Of a DNA stretch of 64,000 nucleotides, positions 48,220 through 59,073 are shown in pieces; positions within the stretch are counted from its first letter, which is position 1; each line of letters opens with the position of its first letter. The stretch comes from Planctomycetaceae bacterium (GTDB lineage Bacteria; Planctomycetota; Planctomycetia; Planctomycetales; Planctomycetaceae). The notes under the pieces are model-generated. The model was not told the origin of the DNA. It did no database searches and saw only the letters and a list, made by a program, of their open reading frames with translations. The stretch is from the NCBI GenBank assembly GCA_021732995.1, contig JAKFWA010000088.1, positions 22,375 to 86,374 on the forward strand, read 5' to 3'. A program made the position numbers and the translations under genes.

Positions 48220-50211
48220 TTATCGCGAGGCTGTTTTCTCTGAGTCGCTCGATTGAAACGCATCGGTTTTCGCTGTGGAGGAAACTCTGGTGTCCGTGCG
48301 CCTTGAAGCAATGGTCTCGATCACCGGAGTGAAGATCGGTTGGATGACACGAGCGCCGTAAACGCTCAAATGGTCGGCATCGCGGTAGAAAGAACCTGCG
48401 TCGTCAAAGGGTCGCAGGTCTACGGATTTCGTCCGAGCCTGTAGCACCGGGATCGGATCGAGCAATTGCACGCCGCGTGATAAGAGGTGCGGCACGACCG
48501 TCTCGAGCAAGTGCTGGTTCTGCCCCTCGTAAGTCTGCAAAGAGATGGAAAGATTGCTCGTATCGCGTCCTTGCCAGGCGCACTGGACCACCTTAGCTGC
48601 AACGTCGATTTCGTAGTTCGGCACATCTTTCATGAAGCAGACCCGACAGCCCATTCGCTGCAGTTCGTCAACGGTGTTCAGCAGCGATTCAGAGAAGCGT
48701 GGATTCATGAAATAGCAGCGCCAGTAACCGACGAGGATGACCGTCCGAATGTCACTGGTCTTCACGTATTCGATGAGCGCATCCGCGTAGTCGAATGAGG
48801 CTTCGAGTTTTCCCTCAGCAGGCACCGCACACGGTCTCAGCACCGGCGCCCAGCCGCCATGCGTGGCGCCTCGAGCCGCAATACCCGCTCGGCGGCACAT
48901 TTCATCCAGGACCGGCAGCACGGCCTGTGCATGGCTGTCGCCCCAGATCAGCAATTGCGGAGCAGCGTTGTCATCTCCCAGCCGGAATAGATTCTGTGGT
49001 ACGTCCGCAGCCTTGTGATTGCGCATGAAGCTGCGATCCGGCGCGCACGTGTCGGCGAGTGCTCGCACCTGCGGCGGCAACCGGCTGGGCCACCAGTTAT
49101 CACTGTGTCGCGCGATCAGACCACCTGCAAACAGACAGGCAAACGTGGCGCCAGTTGCCCAGGCCAGACGCGGCCGAGCTGCCAGATACTTGCGCTGACG
49201 GAAGGGGACTTCGACGTAGCGATAAGTAGCAATTGCCAACGCCATCGAGACGACGACGGCGAGCACGCGTGCGCCGACTGACGGAGAACTGATGCTGCTG
49301 TATTTGAGAAATACGATCAGCGGCCAATGCCACAGATAGAGCGAATAAGAGATCAATCCAACGAGCACAACCGGGCGCCACGACAAGAGGCGATGCACCC
49401 AGGTCACACGCGTCGCATCCCCGCCCAAAACGATGAGCGCCGCCGCCCCCAGAACAGGTGGCAATGCCGCAAGGCCAGGGAACGAAGTGTTGTGGTCGTA
49501 GTAGAAGCACGGGAGCAGGATGCCGGCCAGGGCCGCAGCGGCGATGAAGTTGCGAGTCCGCAGCCCCAAGGCAGGTACTTCGCGCGGCCCGAGTGCAATC
49601 AGCACGCCAGCAAAAAGCTCCCAAGCCCGCGTGGTGAGCAGGTAATAAGTTCGAAGATTGCCGTCCTGAACACCGCTGACGCTCGCGTAGAAACTGATCA
49701 TCGACGCCAACGCGACGACCGGGCCGATCCACGATCGACGCCGCAGACGCACCGCGCCCCAGAACAGCAAAGGCACCACCAGGTAGAATTGCTCTTCGAC
49801 GGCCAATGACCAGGTATGCAACAACGGCTTGTCGTAGGCCGATGCCGCGAAGTAACCAGTGTCGCGCGCAAAGAACAAATTCGCGTGCAGGCCTCCCAAT
49901 GCGACGACCGAGCGACCGAGGGATTGAAAGACTGCGGGCACGAGTGTGAACCAGCCGACAACCAGCGTCGTCGCCACCACGACCACCAACGCAGGGAGGA
50001 TTCGCCGGACACGTCGTTCCCAAAAGTGAATCAGCGAGAAGGTGCCCGCATCAAAGTCCTTCAGCATCAGGCGAGTAATCAGGTAGCCTGAGATCACAAA
50101 GAAGACGTCGACGCCCACGTAACCGCCGCGAAACCCTAGTTCCGCATGGCACAGAACGACGATCAGGACCGCTACCGTCCGTAGTCCATCAATGTCGGCT
50201 CGATAGTTCAT
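48220..50211 (-). CDS. OafA-type membrane acyltransferase with C-terminal SGNH domain
   Basis: A 663-residue two-domain protein. The N-terminal acyltransferase-3 domain (about 1-370) has some ten membrane helices, the catalytic-site His in VVLCHAELGFRGGYVGVDVFF and the helix-end RRILPALVV. The periplasmic SGNH hydrolase-like domain (from about 420) has WGDSHAQA with Ser as nucleophile and DADHLSVYGA with the catalytic Asp-His. This pairing O-acetylates polysaccharides, lipid-linked sugars or peptidoglycan. ATG 50211. It probably forms a single-gene unit. Confidence 0.92.
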   Translation of the reverse strand: MNYRADIDGLRTVAVLIVVLCHAELGFRGGYVGVDVFFVISGYLITRLMLKDFDAGTFSLIHFWERRVRRILPALVVVVATTLVVGWFTLVPAVFQSLGRSVVALGGLHANLFFARDTGYFAASAYDKPLLHTWSLAVEEQFYLVVPLLFWGAVRLRRRSWIGPVVALASMISFYASVSGVQDGNLRTYYLLTTRAWELFAGVLIALGPREVPALGLRTRNFIAAAALAGILLPCFYYDHNTSFPGLAALPPVLGAAALIVLGGDATRVTWVHRLLSWRPVVLVGLISYSLYLWHWPLIVFLKYSSISSPSVGARVLAVVVSMALAIATYRYVEVPFRQRKYLAARPRLAWATGATFACLFAGGLIARHSDNWWPSRLPPQVRALADTCAPDRSFMRNHKAADVPQNLFRLGDDNAAPQLLIWGDSHAQAVLPVLDEMCRRAGIAARGATHGGWAPVLRPCAVPAEGKLEASFDYADALIEYVKTSDIRTVILVGYWRCYFMNPRFSESLLNTVDELQRMGCRVCFMKDVPNYEIDVAAKVVQCAWQGRDTSNLSISLQTYEGQNQHLLETVVPHLLSRGVQLLDPIPVLQARTKSVDLRPFDDAGSFYRDADHLSVYGARVIQPIFTPVIETIASRRTDTRVSSTAKTDAFQSSDSEKTASR

Positions 50212-50558
50212 GGCATCCTGCGGAACTATTTGACGAAGGTTTGTTTTGCTTCAAGGGCACAGAACCGCCTCCCAGACGGCCGATACCGCATCAGACAGCT
50301 CAGCAATGGCGAGCTCGGGAATGCTCCCGGTGGGCATTTTTGACCACAAACGCACGGTATCGATTCTCGGCGGCTGCTGTGAGATGAATGTGCTCAGCAC
50401 TCAAGTATTATCGGTTGTGAACGATGGCCTCGACGACACTCGTCTTTCAGAGTGGACGATCGACATGCGAATCCACCATCGGACTGCCAGAACCGTCCTT
50501 TGGCAGGACCTGAATTCACAAACGTTAGTCCGCGTTCATTTAAATTCAGGTTTGATGC
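50212..50558. other. Intergenic region between acyltransferase and cupin genes
   Basis: 347 bases separating the divergent acyltransferase and cupin genes. Short open frames exist in it (for example 50246-50569) but have no plausible ribosome site, no coding-like composition and overlap the cupin start. I see no repeat or clear promoter. Confidence 0.5.
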
Positions 50559-50930
50559 ATGTCGAATGAAACTCAGGCTTACGTTCTGCATTCCAAGGAC
50601 TCGTGCGTCGAGAAGTTTCCGTGGGGTACGCTGCAGTGGCTGTGCAACGACAAGCTCTCACCGGGTGCCGCTCAGACTGTGGGGCTGTGCCATATTCAGC
50701 CGGGACAGCGGAACCCGGTGCACTTTCATCCGAACTGCGAAGAGATCCTCTACATGATCTCAGGGCATGGACAGCACAGCTATGACGGCGCCACCGTCGA
50801 CCTGCATCCGGGCTCGACCATTCGCATTCCCGCCGGAGTGAAGCACAACATGGCGAATGTCGGCTCCAGGCCGATCGTGTGCCTCATCACTTTCTCTTCG
50901 GGCGATCGCCAGACCGTGTTTCTGGAGTAG
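50559..50930 (+). CDS. Single-domain cupin protein
   Basis: A 123-residue cupin. The metal ligands follow motif 1, HFHPNCEEILYMISGHGQ (two His and a Glu), and motif 2, IPAGVKHNMAN (the third His), set on a six-strand barrel. Proteins of this kind are small dioxygenases, isomerases or sensors, and the sequence does not tell which. ATG 50559 has no strong Shine-Dalgarno. It is likely a stand-alone gene; the next one begins 166 bases on. Confidence 0.8.
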   Translation: MSNETQAYVLHSKDSCVEKFPWGTLQWLCNDKLSPGAAQTVGLCHIQPGQRNPVHFHPNCEEILYMISGHGQHSYDGATVDLHPGSTIRIPAGVKHNMANVGSRPIVCLITFSSGDRQTVFLE

Positions 50931-51096
50931 TGAATGTTCGAAACGGAGTGATGAGCAGCACTTGTCGCACGCCGACCATCATTCAACCTTTTAGGAAAAA
51001 CTGGGAGATCGCTGTCGATTGTGACGGCGCTCATTCGACTGGATGGTGGCGGATGAAATCCGAAAACCCCTTTTTCCAGTTTGAGGAGTGACGAAC

Positions 51097-51636
51097 ATGA
51101 CGCGACGACTTTGGACTCTGGCTGTGCTGGCAATGCTTTCCGCTTCAGCCATTGGCGACGACAAGCACGACCACCATCACCTGCCAGCAGCCCCGACCAA
51201 TCCCGCCTTTGAAAAGCTGAAGAAGCTGGCGGGCACATGGGTTGAGGCCGACAAGGATGGCAAGCCAACCGACACCGTAGCCTCGGTCATTAAGGTGACT
51301 GCAGCCGGCAGCGCCATTCATGAGACACTGTTCCCCGGCCAACCGCATGAGATGATTTCGGTCTACACGGTCGATGGCCAGGACGTGGTGCTGACCCACT
51401 ACTGCATGCTCGGCAATCAGCCAAGGCTCAAGGCGTCGGGCAAGTCGGTCACCAACAAGCTCAACTTTGAATTTGCTGGCGGCACGAACCTGGATCCGAA
51501 GAAAGACAAGCACATGCACGCCGCGACGTTCACCATCGTCGATGCGGATCACCTGCAGGTGGACGGCATCGGCTGGGAAAACGGAGCACCCGCCAAAGAC
51601 ATGTGCAACGGCATGAAGCTCGTGCGCAAGAAGTAG
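51097..51636 (+). CDS. Small secreted protein with DUF1579-like features
   Basis: A 179-residue protein. A signal peptide (MTRRLWTLAVLAMLSASAIG) is followed by a His-rich start (DDKHDHHHLPAA) and a beta-rich domain (FEKLKKLAGTWVEADKDG, HETLFPGQPHEMISVYTVDG, LKASGKSVTNKLNFEFAGG) resembling lipocalin-like DUF1579 proteins that begin LxxLxGxW. ATG 51097 has GAGGAG eight bases before it; a GTG at 51088 is unlikely. The function is unknown; a bound ligand in the envelope is plausible. Confidence 0.75.
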   Translation: MTRRLWTLAVLAMLSASAIGDDKHDHHHLPAAPTNPAFEKLKKLAGTWVEADKDGKPTDTVASVIKVTAAGSAIHETLFPGQPHEMISVYTVDGQDVVLTHYCMLGNQPRLKASGKSVTNKLNFEFAGGTNLDPKKDKHMHAATFTIVDADHLQVDGIGWENGAPAKDMCNGMKLVRKK

Positions 51637-51709
51637 CCACCAATTGGACGACCCGCCATAACGGACGAATCATCGTTCAGAACCGGCGGTGGTGGCGTGG
51701 TTCCAGTGG

Positions 51710-51728
51710 CCAAGGCGTCTCGCCTTGG
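51710..51728. terminator. Hairpin between two convergent genes
   Basis: ccaaggcg, loop tct, cgccttgg: an eight-base perfect stem with a three-base loop in the convergent gap between the secreted protein (ends 51636) and the GH57 gene (ends 51837). It lacks a U-run but could serve both messages. Confidence 0.45.
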
Positions 51729-51836
51729 TCACGCGAACCGATAGCCCCAACACGAAGGACAGACGCGAGACGCGTCCGCCACGGGTCTTTTCGTGCAAGC
51801 CAACTTCTCCAGCAGCGTCCTGAGGCGCTGCCGAAA

Positions 51837-54071
51837 CTACGTGCGGCACTCAGCAGCCTTGCCGAGTTCTCGAGCTTGTGCGGCTGAAGTGTCGACTCCC
51901 AAGCGAATCGTGACTTCCCAGCGGCCGTCGGCGGGGGTGATGAACTCCCAGTGCGGAACGACACAGCAGGCCTGATGCACGGTTTCAAAGCCGCCTTCGG
52001 ACTGGCTGACTGTCTCGATCGGGAAGGTCCACAACCGAGCCTGCTTCGTCAGGTCCAGCGACACGTCGATGCCCAGCCACTCGTCGACCAGGCCAACTCG
52101 ATCACAGGCATCGAGCGACAGGACCGAGTCCAACTGGCCGAGTCGCTGGCCGGACGCGTCGTAGTAGTAGCGGTCGGATGCACCACCCGGCAGGCCGGAG
52201 AAGTTGAACTCAACGCCGAAATGCACCGGCAATCCCGGTGGCAGTTCTTCGAGTTGATACCGAATTTCCAGTTCGCCACCGCGAGCAGTCGTCAGAGCAA
52301 CCGTCTTCTGGACCTGCACGTTGTAGGAAGCCAGCTTGCCTTTGCGCGCCAGGCAGACTTCGACCGCCTCTCGCGAACGACGCAGCAGCGAGTGATACAC
52401 GCCGGAATGGAAATCACCGACGAAGCCGTTGCCGCTGCGGAACTCTTCGAGGCTCAAGCCGGGTTGCAGGAAGTGATCAACCAGCGCCTTGCGCGGATAG
52501 GTGTCGTAGACAATCTTCTTGTCGAGATCGGCCTGCTTGCACTTGATCTCGCCTTGAATGCTGGCCGCGTTTAAACCGTCAGTGGTGCCCTTGGCCGCGT
52601 TGATAATCGCTTCGTGATAGATCTCAGGGCGGCGATTCAACGTGCCCAACAGGTTCTGCTTGATCCCGCGGACGTCGAAGCCATACAGGTGCCCGCCCCG
52701 ACTCGGCGACAGCAGCGCGACCAACCGATCACTCGCCAGCCGCACTTCCTTGCGGGCGTCGAGGTCGAAGTCATCACAATCCAGTCGCACCCAGCGCGGT
52801 GTCTGCGTCACGTTTCCGCGTTGAGCAGGCGGCAGCGACAGTTGATACGCCACATTCTCCAGAATGGTGTCAGCCGCAATCAGGTGGGCATAAACAGCGT
52901 GTCGGAGGTGAGGCAAATAGAGGCCACCAAACGCTCCGTGCCAGTACGAGCAATTGCACTGCCCGCGATAGAGTTCGGTACGAGCTTCCGTGAGCTGCAC
53001 TGCGAACTCGCGATCCGCATCCGCCTGCGAGAGTTCTTCCAGACGCTGACTAACCTGCAGCATCCGGGAATACATTTCGTTGGCTTCGGAGTACTTCGTG
53101 CGGAAGTTGCGCCACAGGCCGCCGCGCAAGAACTCTTTGAGCTGCATCCAGTCGACGTCTTCCTTTTCTTTCTTCTGACGCAGGCTGAGATAGGTCTTCT
53201 GTCGAGCCGTTGGCAGCACCCATTCGGTCATCTCGCGATAGCTGCTGTCCGGCATGTAGATGCGACCTGCAGGCAGCACGTTCTCAACGCACTCGGCCAG
53301 CGTCGACGTCTTCAACCAGGACTGGCTTTCAGTCAGCATACGGAAGAAAGTTCGCAGCCAGCCGCGATCAAAGACCGCTTCCTTCGTGCCTGGCCACGTG
53401 CCGAACTTCTCGCCGTCGTCCCCGAACGTCATGACCGCGTTCGGAGTCTTCGCGTAGACGCCCCGCAGGAACTCGAATGACTTCTCGGGTTCAGCAAACG
53501 GAATGTAGTAGCGCAGCGGTTCAGCGACCGGGAAGACTTTCAGCAGACGGCCTTCGTCTTCGGTCAGGAAGAACGACGTGAGTTCCTCGTCCGTCAGACC
53601 GGCGCAGCGGAAGTGGTAGTCGTCCAGGACCGTGTACTCGATACCGGCGTCAACAATGTCCTTCGTAAAGGACTGCTCCCAAACGCGTTCCGGCACCCAC
53701 ATGCCTTTAACGGGAGCCCCGAACAGGCCCTCCAGATACTTCGAATACATCCGCATCTGGCCGACGCGGTCGCGTTGTGGAATGCTGGCCAGAATGGGCT
53801 CGTAAAACGGGCCGCCGATGACTTCCACCTGGCCGCGTTCGGCGAGGCTGCGGATCTGGTCGATGTATTCCGGATGCCGCTCGACCAGCCATTCCAGCAG
53901 GCTACCCGAGTTGTGCAGCGTGATGGCTACATCTGGAAATTCCTGCAGCAGATCAAGCAACGGGCGGTAGCTGTCGCGGTAAGCCTGCTCAAAAACGCCG
54001 TCGAAATTGCCGATCGGCTGGTGATTGTGAATAACCAGAGCCAGTCGCAGTTGAACCACGGAGCACTCCAT
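51837..54071 (-). CDS. Glycoside hydrolase family 57 glucanotransferase/amylase
   Basis: A 744-residue GH57 enzyme acting on alpha-glucans such as glycogen. HNHQP at 15-19, GGPFYEPILASIP at 86-98, the nucleophile Glu128 in MWVPERVWE, and the acid/base Asp near 218 in TFGDDGEKFG form the active-site set seen in 4-alpha-glucanotransferase. The C-terminal half has the DUF1925/DUF1926-type domains common to that enzyme. No signal peptide, so it acts in the cytoplasm on storage glycogen. ATG 54071. It is not linked to other glycogen genes here. Whether it transfers or hydrolyses cannot be read from the sequence. Confidence 0.92.
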   Translation of the reverse strand: MECSVVQLRLALVIHNHQPIGNFDGVFEQAYRDSYRPLLDLLQEFPDVAITLHNSGSLLEWLVERHPEYIDQIRSLAERGQVEVIGGPFYEPILASIPQRDRVGQMRMYSKYLEGLFGAPVKGMWVPERVWEQSFTKDIVDAGIEYTVLDDYHFRCAGLTDEELTSFFLTEDEGRLLKVFPVAEPLRYYIPFAEPEKSFEFLRGVYAKTPNAVMTFGDDGEKFGTWPGTKEAVFDRGWLRTFFRMLTESQSWLKTSTLAECVENVLPAGRIYMPDSSYREMTEWVLPTARQKTYLSLRQKKEKEDVDWMQLKEFLRGGLWRNFRTKYSEANEMYSRMLQVSQRLEELSQADADREFAVQLTEARTELYRGQCNCSYWHGAFGGLYLPHLRHAVYAHLIAADTILENVAYQLSLPPAQRGNVTQTPRWVRLDCDDFDLDARKEVRLASDRLVALLSPSRGGHLYGFDVRGIKQNLLGTLNRRPEIYHEAIINAAKGTTDGLNAASIQGEIKCKQADLDKKIVYDTYPRKALVDHFLQPGLSLEEFRSGNGFVGDFHSGVYHSLLRRSREAVEVCLARKGKLASYNVQVQKTVALTTARGGELEIRYQLEELPPGLPVHFGVEFNFSGLPGGASDRYYYDASGQRLGQLDSVLSLDACDRVGLVDEWLGIDVSLDLTKQARLWTFPIETVSQSEGGFETVHQACCVVPHWEFITPADGRWEVTIRLGVDTSAAQARELGKAAECRT

Positions 54072-54337
54072 CCTAGCAATTAGATTTTCGCCCGCGTGAA
54101 CGCGTCCTGAATGATCTCAGCGCGGACTTCGTGCGCAGTATGCGCAACTCCCATCACATCGTCAGGCTCAAGCTCGGCACTTTTGTCGGAATTGGCACAG
54201 ACGGGCCTGGTTCGGCGTTTTAGTTTTCCCAGAAACAAAATGGCTCAAGGAACGCGCCTTCCGCAGAGTCGGCAAGACGCCTGCTGCTCCAGTCTTTTTA
54301 TTCTGTGCAAATTCGCGCGATTCGCCGGTAAACGGCT

Positions 54338-55651
54338 TCAGTGCGACGGGGAACCGCCGGTCTGAGCCTGCGCATCGGTCTTAGGCGCCTTCAAGGCCAG
54401 CACCAGTCCGGCTCCGAGCAGCATCAGGGCAGCACCGACCCAGTAAGGTAGAGCGATGTCGGAACTGTAGAAGAGTTTGGTACCTGCGATCGGACCCAGA
54501 ATTCGAGCCAGCGCGGACATGCTCTGACCGACTCCCAACACCTCGCCCTGCCGCTCGGGCGGCGTTCGCAGGGAGAGAATCGACTGCAAGGACGGATTCA
54601 AAGCTGAGAAGCCCAGCACGACGATGGGCAGAAACGCGATCAGTTCGCCGAGTGAACGGTGCTTCGCGGCCAGTCCGATGAGGGCCAACCCGGCGACCAT
54701 CACGATTGCTCCACCGAGAGCCAGCGCCTGAGGTTTCATGCGCGTTGCCAGCCGCCGCACGATGCCGCCTTGCGCGATTGACAGTACGAACCCGACGTAG
54801 GCAAAGATAAAGAAGTTTGTCCGGTCGCTGAGGCCTTCTTCCAGCTTCTCCGCAGCTTCGCTCAATCCCAGCTTGCCCGTCAGCAGGGATAACGTGCTTT
54901 CAAACTGCGCGAAAGCCACGGTCGTCAGGAAGATCGTGATGAGCGCCAGACCGACGCCCGGCAGGCTCATCGCGGCCGCAATGCGACTCAGACCACCGTG
55001 AGCGGACGGTGCGGACTTTCCCGGCGTCAACGATTCAGGCAACCGCGCCACCGCGAACAGAAACGCCAATGCCGACAATCCAGATGCCACGTAGCCAGCC
55101 ATTGGGCTCGGGGCACCGCCCGGAGTTGATGACACGCACGCGGCACCGATCAGCGGTCCGAAAGTGAACCCGATACCGAAGGCCGCGCCGATCAACGCCA
55201 TGCCTTTGGTGCGTTCGCCAACCCCGGTGATATCGGCAATGTAGGCCTGAGCCGTTGAGATTGTGGCGCCCGCGATGCCCGCTCCGATGCGCGTCAAGAA
55301 TAACCATGTGAGCACGTCCAGCCCCAACCATGTCTGCGTGCCGATGGCCGTCACGTAGCCGAACATCCCATAGAACACTGTTGAGCCCGCCAAACCGAGC
55401 AGCAGCACGGGACGTCGTCCAATGCGATCGGAGACGCGACCCCAGATGGGCGCGAACACGAACTGCATCGCCGAGAACGACGCCATCAGCAGGCCGATCG
55501 TCAGACCTTCGGCGTTGAATGCCTTCGCATATCGCGGCAACAGCGGCAGCACGATGCCGAAGCCCAGCAGATCAATGAAGACCGTCACAAAGATGATGAA
55601 CAGCGGAGCTTTTTTGCTGCGGGGGGCTGCTTCAGGGGCGTCGCTCGTCAC
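54338..55651 (-). CDS. MFS transporter of the TetA-type drug/proton antiport group
   Basis: A 437-residue protein with 12 hydrophobic segments. The signature after helix 2 is WGRVSDRIGRRPVLLLG near 73-89, and IGAGIAGATISTAQAYIADIT near 125 is the antiporter motif C region of drug:H+ antiporters. This group exports tetracyclines and other small molecules, but the real substrate is unknown. GTG start at 55651. A hydrophobic 35-residue open frame lies just upstream on the same strand. Confidence 0.88.
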   Translation of the reverse strand: MTSDAPEAAPRSKKAPLFIIFVTVFIDLLGFGIVLPLLPRYAKAFNAEGLTIGLLMASFSAMQFVFAPIWGRVSDRIGRRPVLLLGLAGSTVFYGMFGYVTAIGTQTWLGLDVLTWLFLTRIGAGIAGATISTAQAYIADITGVGERTKGMALIGAAFGIGFTFGPLIGAACVSSTPGGAPSPMAGYVASGLSALAFLFAVARLPESLTPGKSAPSAHGGLSRIAAAMSLPGVGLALITIFLTTVAFAQFESTLSLLTGKLGLSEAAEKLEEGLSDRTNFFIFAYVGFVLSIAQGGIVRRLATRMKPQALALGGAIVMVAGLALIGLAAKHRSLGELIAFLPIVVLGFSALNPSLQSILSLRTPPERQGEVLGVGQSMSALARILGPIAGTKLFYSSDIALPYWVGAALMLLGAGLVLALKAPKTDAQAQTGGSPSH

Positions 55652-55713
55652 AGGGGAATCTCGTTTCGATGAGGGTCTAACGCGGTCTTCTCAAGAGCAC
55701 TAATAACGGACAC

Positions 55714-55821
55714 TTACCGCTTTACAAACCACCAGGCGAGCGCGGCCAGCGCAGGGAAACCGACAAACATGATCAGGGCGGTGATCACGGTCGAACGTTC
55801 GTTGTCGGGCCACCGAGCCAT
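55714..55821 (-). CDS. Possible 35-residue membrane protein
   Basis: The frame encodes MARWPDNERSTV followed by a hydrophobic helix (ITALIMFVGFPALAALAWWF) and a basic end, VKR, a plausible one-helix protein. AGGA lies six bases before ATG 55821, and a terminator-like hairpin is just upstream. It ends 62 bases before the MFS gene and might be cotranscribed with it. Coding potential rests on hydrophobicity and the ribosome site only, so caution is needed. Confidence 0.45.
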   Translation of the reverse strand: MARWPDNERSTVITALIMFVGFPALAALAWWFVKR

Positions 55822-55833
55822 ACGCAGTCCTGC

Positions 55834-55867
55834 AACAAAATCACCCCAGCCACAAGAACTGGGGTGA
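55834..55867 (-). terminator. Terminator-like hairpin upstream of the small membrane ORF
   Basis: On the minus strand tcaccccag and ctggggtga form a perfect nine-base stem with a nine-base loop, then ttttgttg follows. It would end messages coming from the oxidoreductase gene at 56001. Confidence 0.6.
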
Positions 55868-55895
55868 GAAGTTAAACATCAATATCAAACACGTC

Positions 55896-55940
55896 GCTCC
55901 CTCGCCCCGGTAACGGGTAGAGAGGCCGGGGGTGAGGGGC
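55896..55940. repeat. GC-rich repeat of the gctccctcgcccc...gtgaggggc type
   Basis: gctccctcgccccggtaacg through gtgaggggc. It shares layout (short stem, then ggccgg...gtgaggggc) with 35732-35781 and 62117-62169. It is in the same intergenic region as copy 3 of the double-palindrome repeat. Confidence 0.55.
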
Positions 55941-55970
55941 TAATTCGATAGGCTCCTCATCCATCATCGA

Positions 55971-55994
55971 GTCGGACAGGATTGTCCGACCTAC
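55971..55994 (+). repeat. Half copy of the double-palindrome repeat, copy 3
   Basis: gtcggacaggattgtccgac plus ctac, identical to the second half of copies 1 and 2. It lies six bases past the stop of the oxidoreductase gene. Confidence 0.7.
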
Positions 55995-56000
55995 AAACCA

Positions 56001-57587
<1,587 letters not shown>

Positions 57588-57695
57588 GTTCAGTCTCCTA
57601 TGAGTGTGGGCCTGGGTGGCCGCGAGTGTGCGAAGAGAATTGTGTGGCCAGAGGCGTTGGTAAGACGGCTCTGGCGGCTGTTGTTTGCGTCTGCG

Positions 57696-58973
57696 TTACT
57701 TGGCGGGTGCCGGTGCAGGAGTTGGTGCCGGCGCGGGAGCTGGACTGCAGGCGGTCGTTGAGCAGGTGCCGGCCTCGCAGCTCTTGCGACGGCAGCACAG
57801 GCGGGTCAACAGACCATCCAGTCCGAACCACTGACCCGTTGGCAAGGCGGCGATAGCCAGCAGCGCCAAGACTTCGATCAGGTTCTTGTTGATGATGAAA
57901 CTATGCTCGGGACCCGGTGCTTCAGGTACTCCCGGCCACGGTGGCATGGCGAGGTAGAACATCAGCAGCATGCCAGCTCCGGCCACGGCGGCAGGTCGCG
58001 TCAGCAGCCCCGTGATCAGCAGCACGCCGAGAATCGTCAGCCCGGCGATGGTCTGCAGGTTGATCCAATCAATTTTTTCCTTGGGCAAAGTCGGGGGGCC
58101 CATGCTGAGCTGCTCAGAAGTCAGCAGCTTGTCACGAGCATCCGTCTTCAGTTCCTTGTCCATCGCCTTGATGGGGCCGGTGACCTTGGCTCGCAACGCC
58201 TGCAGTTCGCCCCACTGACGCTCCAGATGCTTGTAGTTGAAGTCCACCTTCGCGGCGGCGAGGTTGGCTTCGTAGCGGGCGACGTCGAGTTTGTACTTCT
58301 CAATCTCGCCGAGTCGATGGTAATCAATGGTGTCCTTGAACTGCTCCTGAATCAGACCGGCGCGCTCCGGGTCGCCAACCAGCGAGGCTCGCAGCTTTTC
58401 CTTGTAGCTCAGCTTGGACGCGGCCTTGTGCAGGTCCGTGACAGCCTTGCGATAGGCCTTAGACGCATCGTCATCGCCGGGAGCGAGCTTCAGCAGTTGT
58501 TCGCGTTCGGCATACAGCATGTGAGTGTCGCCTGAGCAAACCAGCCGACCAGCCTTCTCATCAAATCGCACTACCTTGGAGAGCGACTTGGGAATCGTGA
58601 CGCCCGATGGCAGTTGCTTCAGGGCGACCTTGAACTCCTTGGGGCCGTTGACCATGTCGTTCAACCGGGCCTGCTGCTTTTCGTCCAGCCCGTAGTGGTC
58701 CACAAACGCCTGCTGCCAGACATCCCACTTGGCGGCGACCTTGTCGGCATCGAGCCAGTTGTAGTCGTTCGGATCGCCCGTCATGTCGCGGAAGGTATCA
58801 CGGAGCGGTCCCGCTGAATTCTTCAAATAGCCTTCTGCGGTCCACGGCGTGGGCGTCGAGAGCGAGTTGATCTTCCACAAGCCCTCGTACAGAAACTGCC
58901 AGCCGATGGCTAATCGCAGCGCTACGATTAGCACCATTCCCGCGACGGGAAAGCAATATTTGCTGCTACTCAC
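57696..58973 (-). CDS. DoxX-family membrane protein with a large insertion
   Basis: A 425-residue membrane protein. The first helix (8-28, FPVAGMVLIVALRLAIGWQFLYEGLWK) and a C-terminal set of three (from about 305, LQTIAGLTILGVLLITGLLTRPAAVAGAGMLLMFYLAM) give the four-helix DoxX/TQO core. Between them about 230 residues form a soluble, helix-rich domain. The C-terminus is Cys-rich then Pro/Ala-rich (LCCRRKSCEAGTCSTTAC, then PAPAPAP). GTG 58973 has GGAG upstream. DoxX proteins are quinone-linked or interact with quinone-using enzymes in the membrane. ApbE lies 100 bases upstream on the same strand. Confidence 0.8.
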   Translation of the reverse strand: MSSSKYCFPVAGMVLIVALRLAIGWQFLYEGLWKINSLSTPTPWTAEGYLKNSAGPLRDTFRDMTGDPNDYNWLDADKVAAKWDVWQQAFVDHYGLDEKQQARLNDMVNGPKEFKVALKQLPSGVTIPKSLSKVVRFDEKAGRLVCSGDTHMLYAEREQLLKLAPGDDDASKAYRKAVTDLHKAASKLSYKEKLRASLVGDPERAGLIQEQFKDTIDYHRLGEIEKYKLDVARYEANLAAAKVDFNYKHLERQWGELQALRAKVTGPIKAMDKELKTDARDKLLTSEQLSMGPPTLPKEKIDWINLQTIAGLTILGVLLITGLLTRPAAVAGAGMLLMFYLAMPPWPGVPEAPGPEHSFIINKNLIEVLALLAIAALPTGQWFGLDGLLTRLCCRRKSCEAGTCSTTACSPAPAPAPTPAPAPAK

Positions 58974-59073
58974 GCAATGAATCTCCAGGGTGGGAGGATG
59001 AGGATTCGGGAGGCGGGATGATCCATCGGTCCATCGTCAGCAAGTGTCCTGACTTGCCGTCGTCGGCCACGAA

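Noticed and set aside
50246..50569. 107-codon open frame upstream of the cupin gene
   Set aside because: No ribosome site, overlaps the cupin start in another frame and shows no protein-like pattern.
54111..54365. 84-codon open frame between the GH57 and MFS genes
   Set aside because: Low-complexity translation, overlaps the MFS gene end and has no ribosome site.
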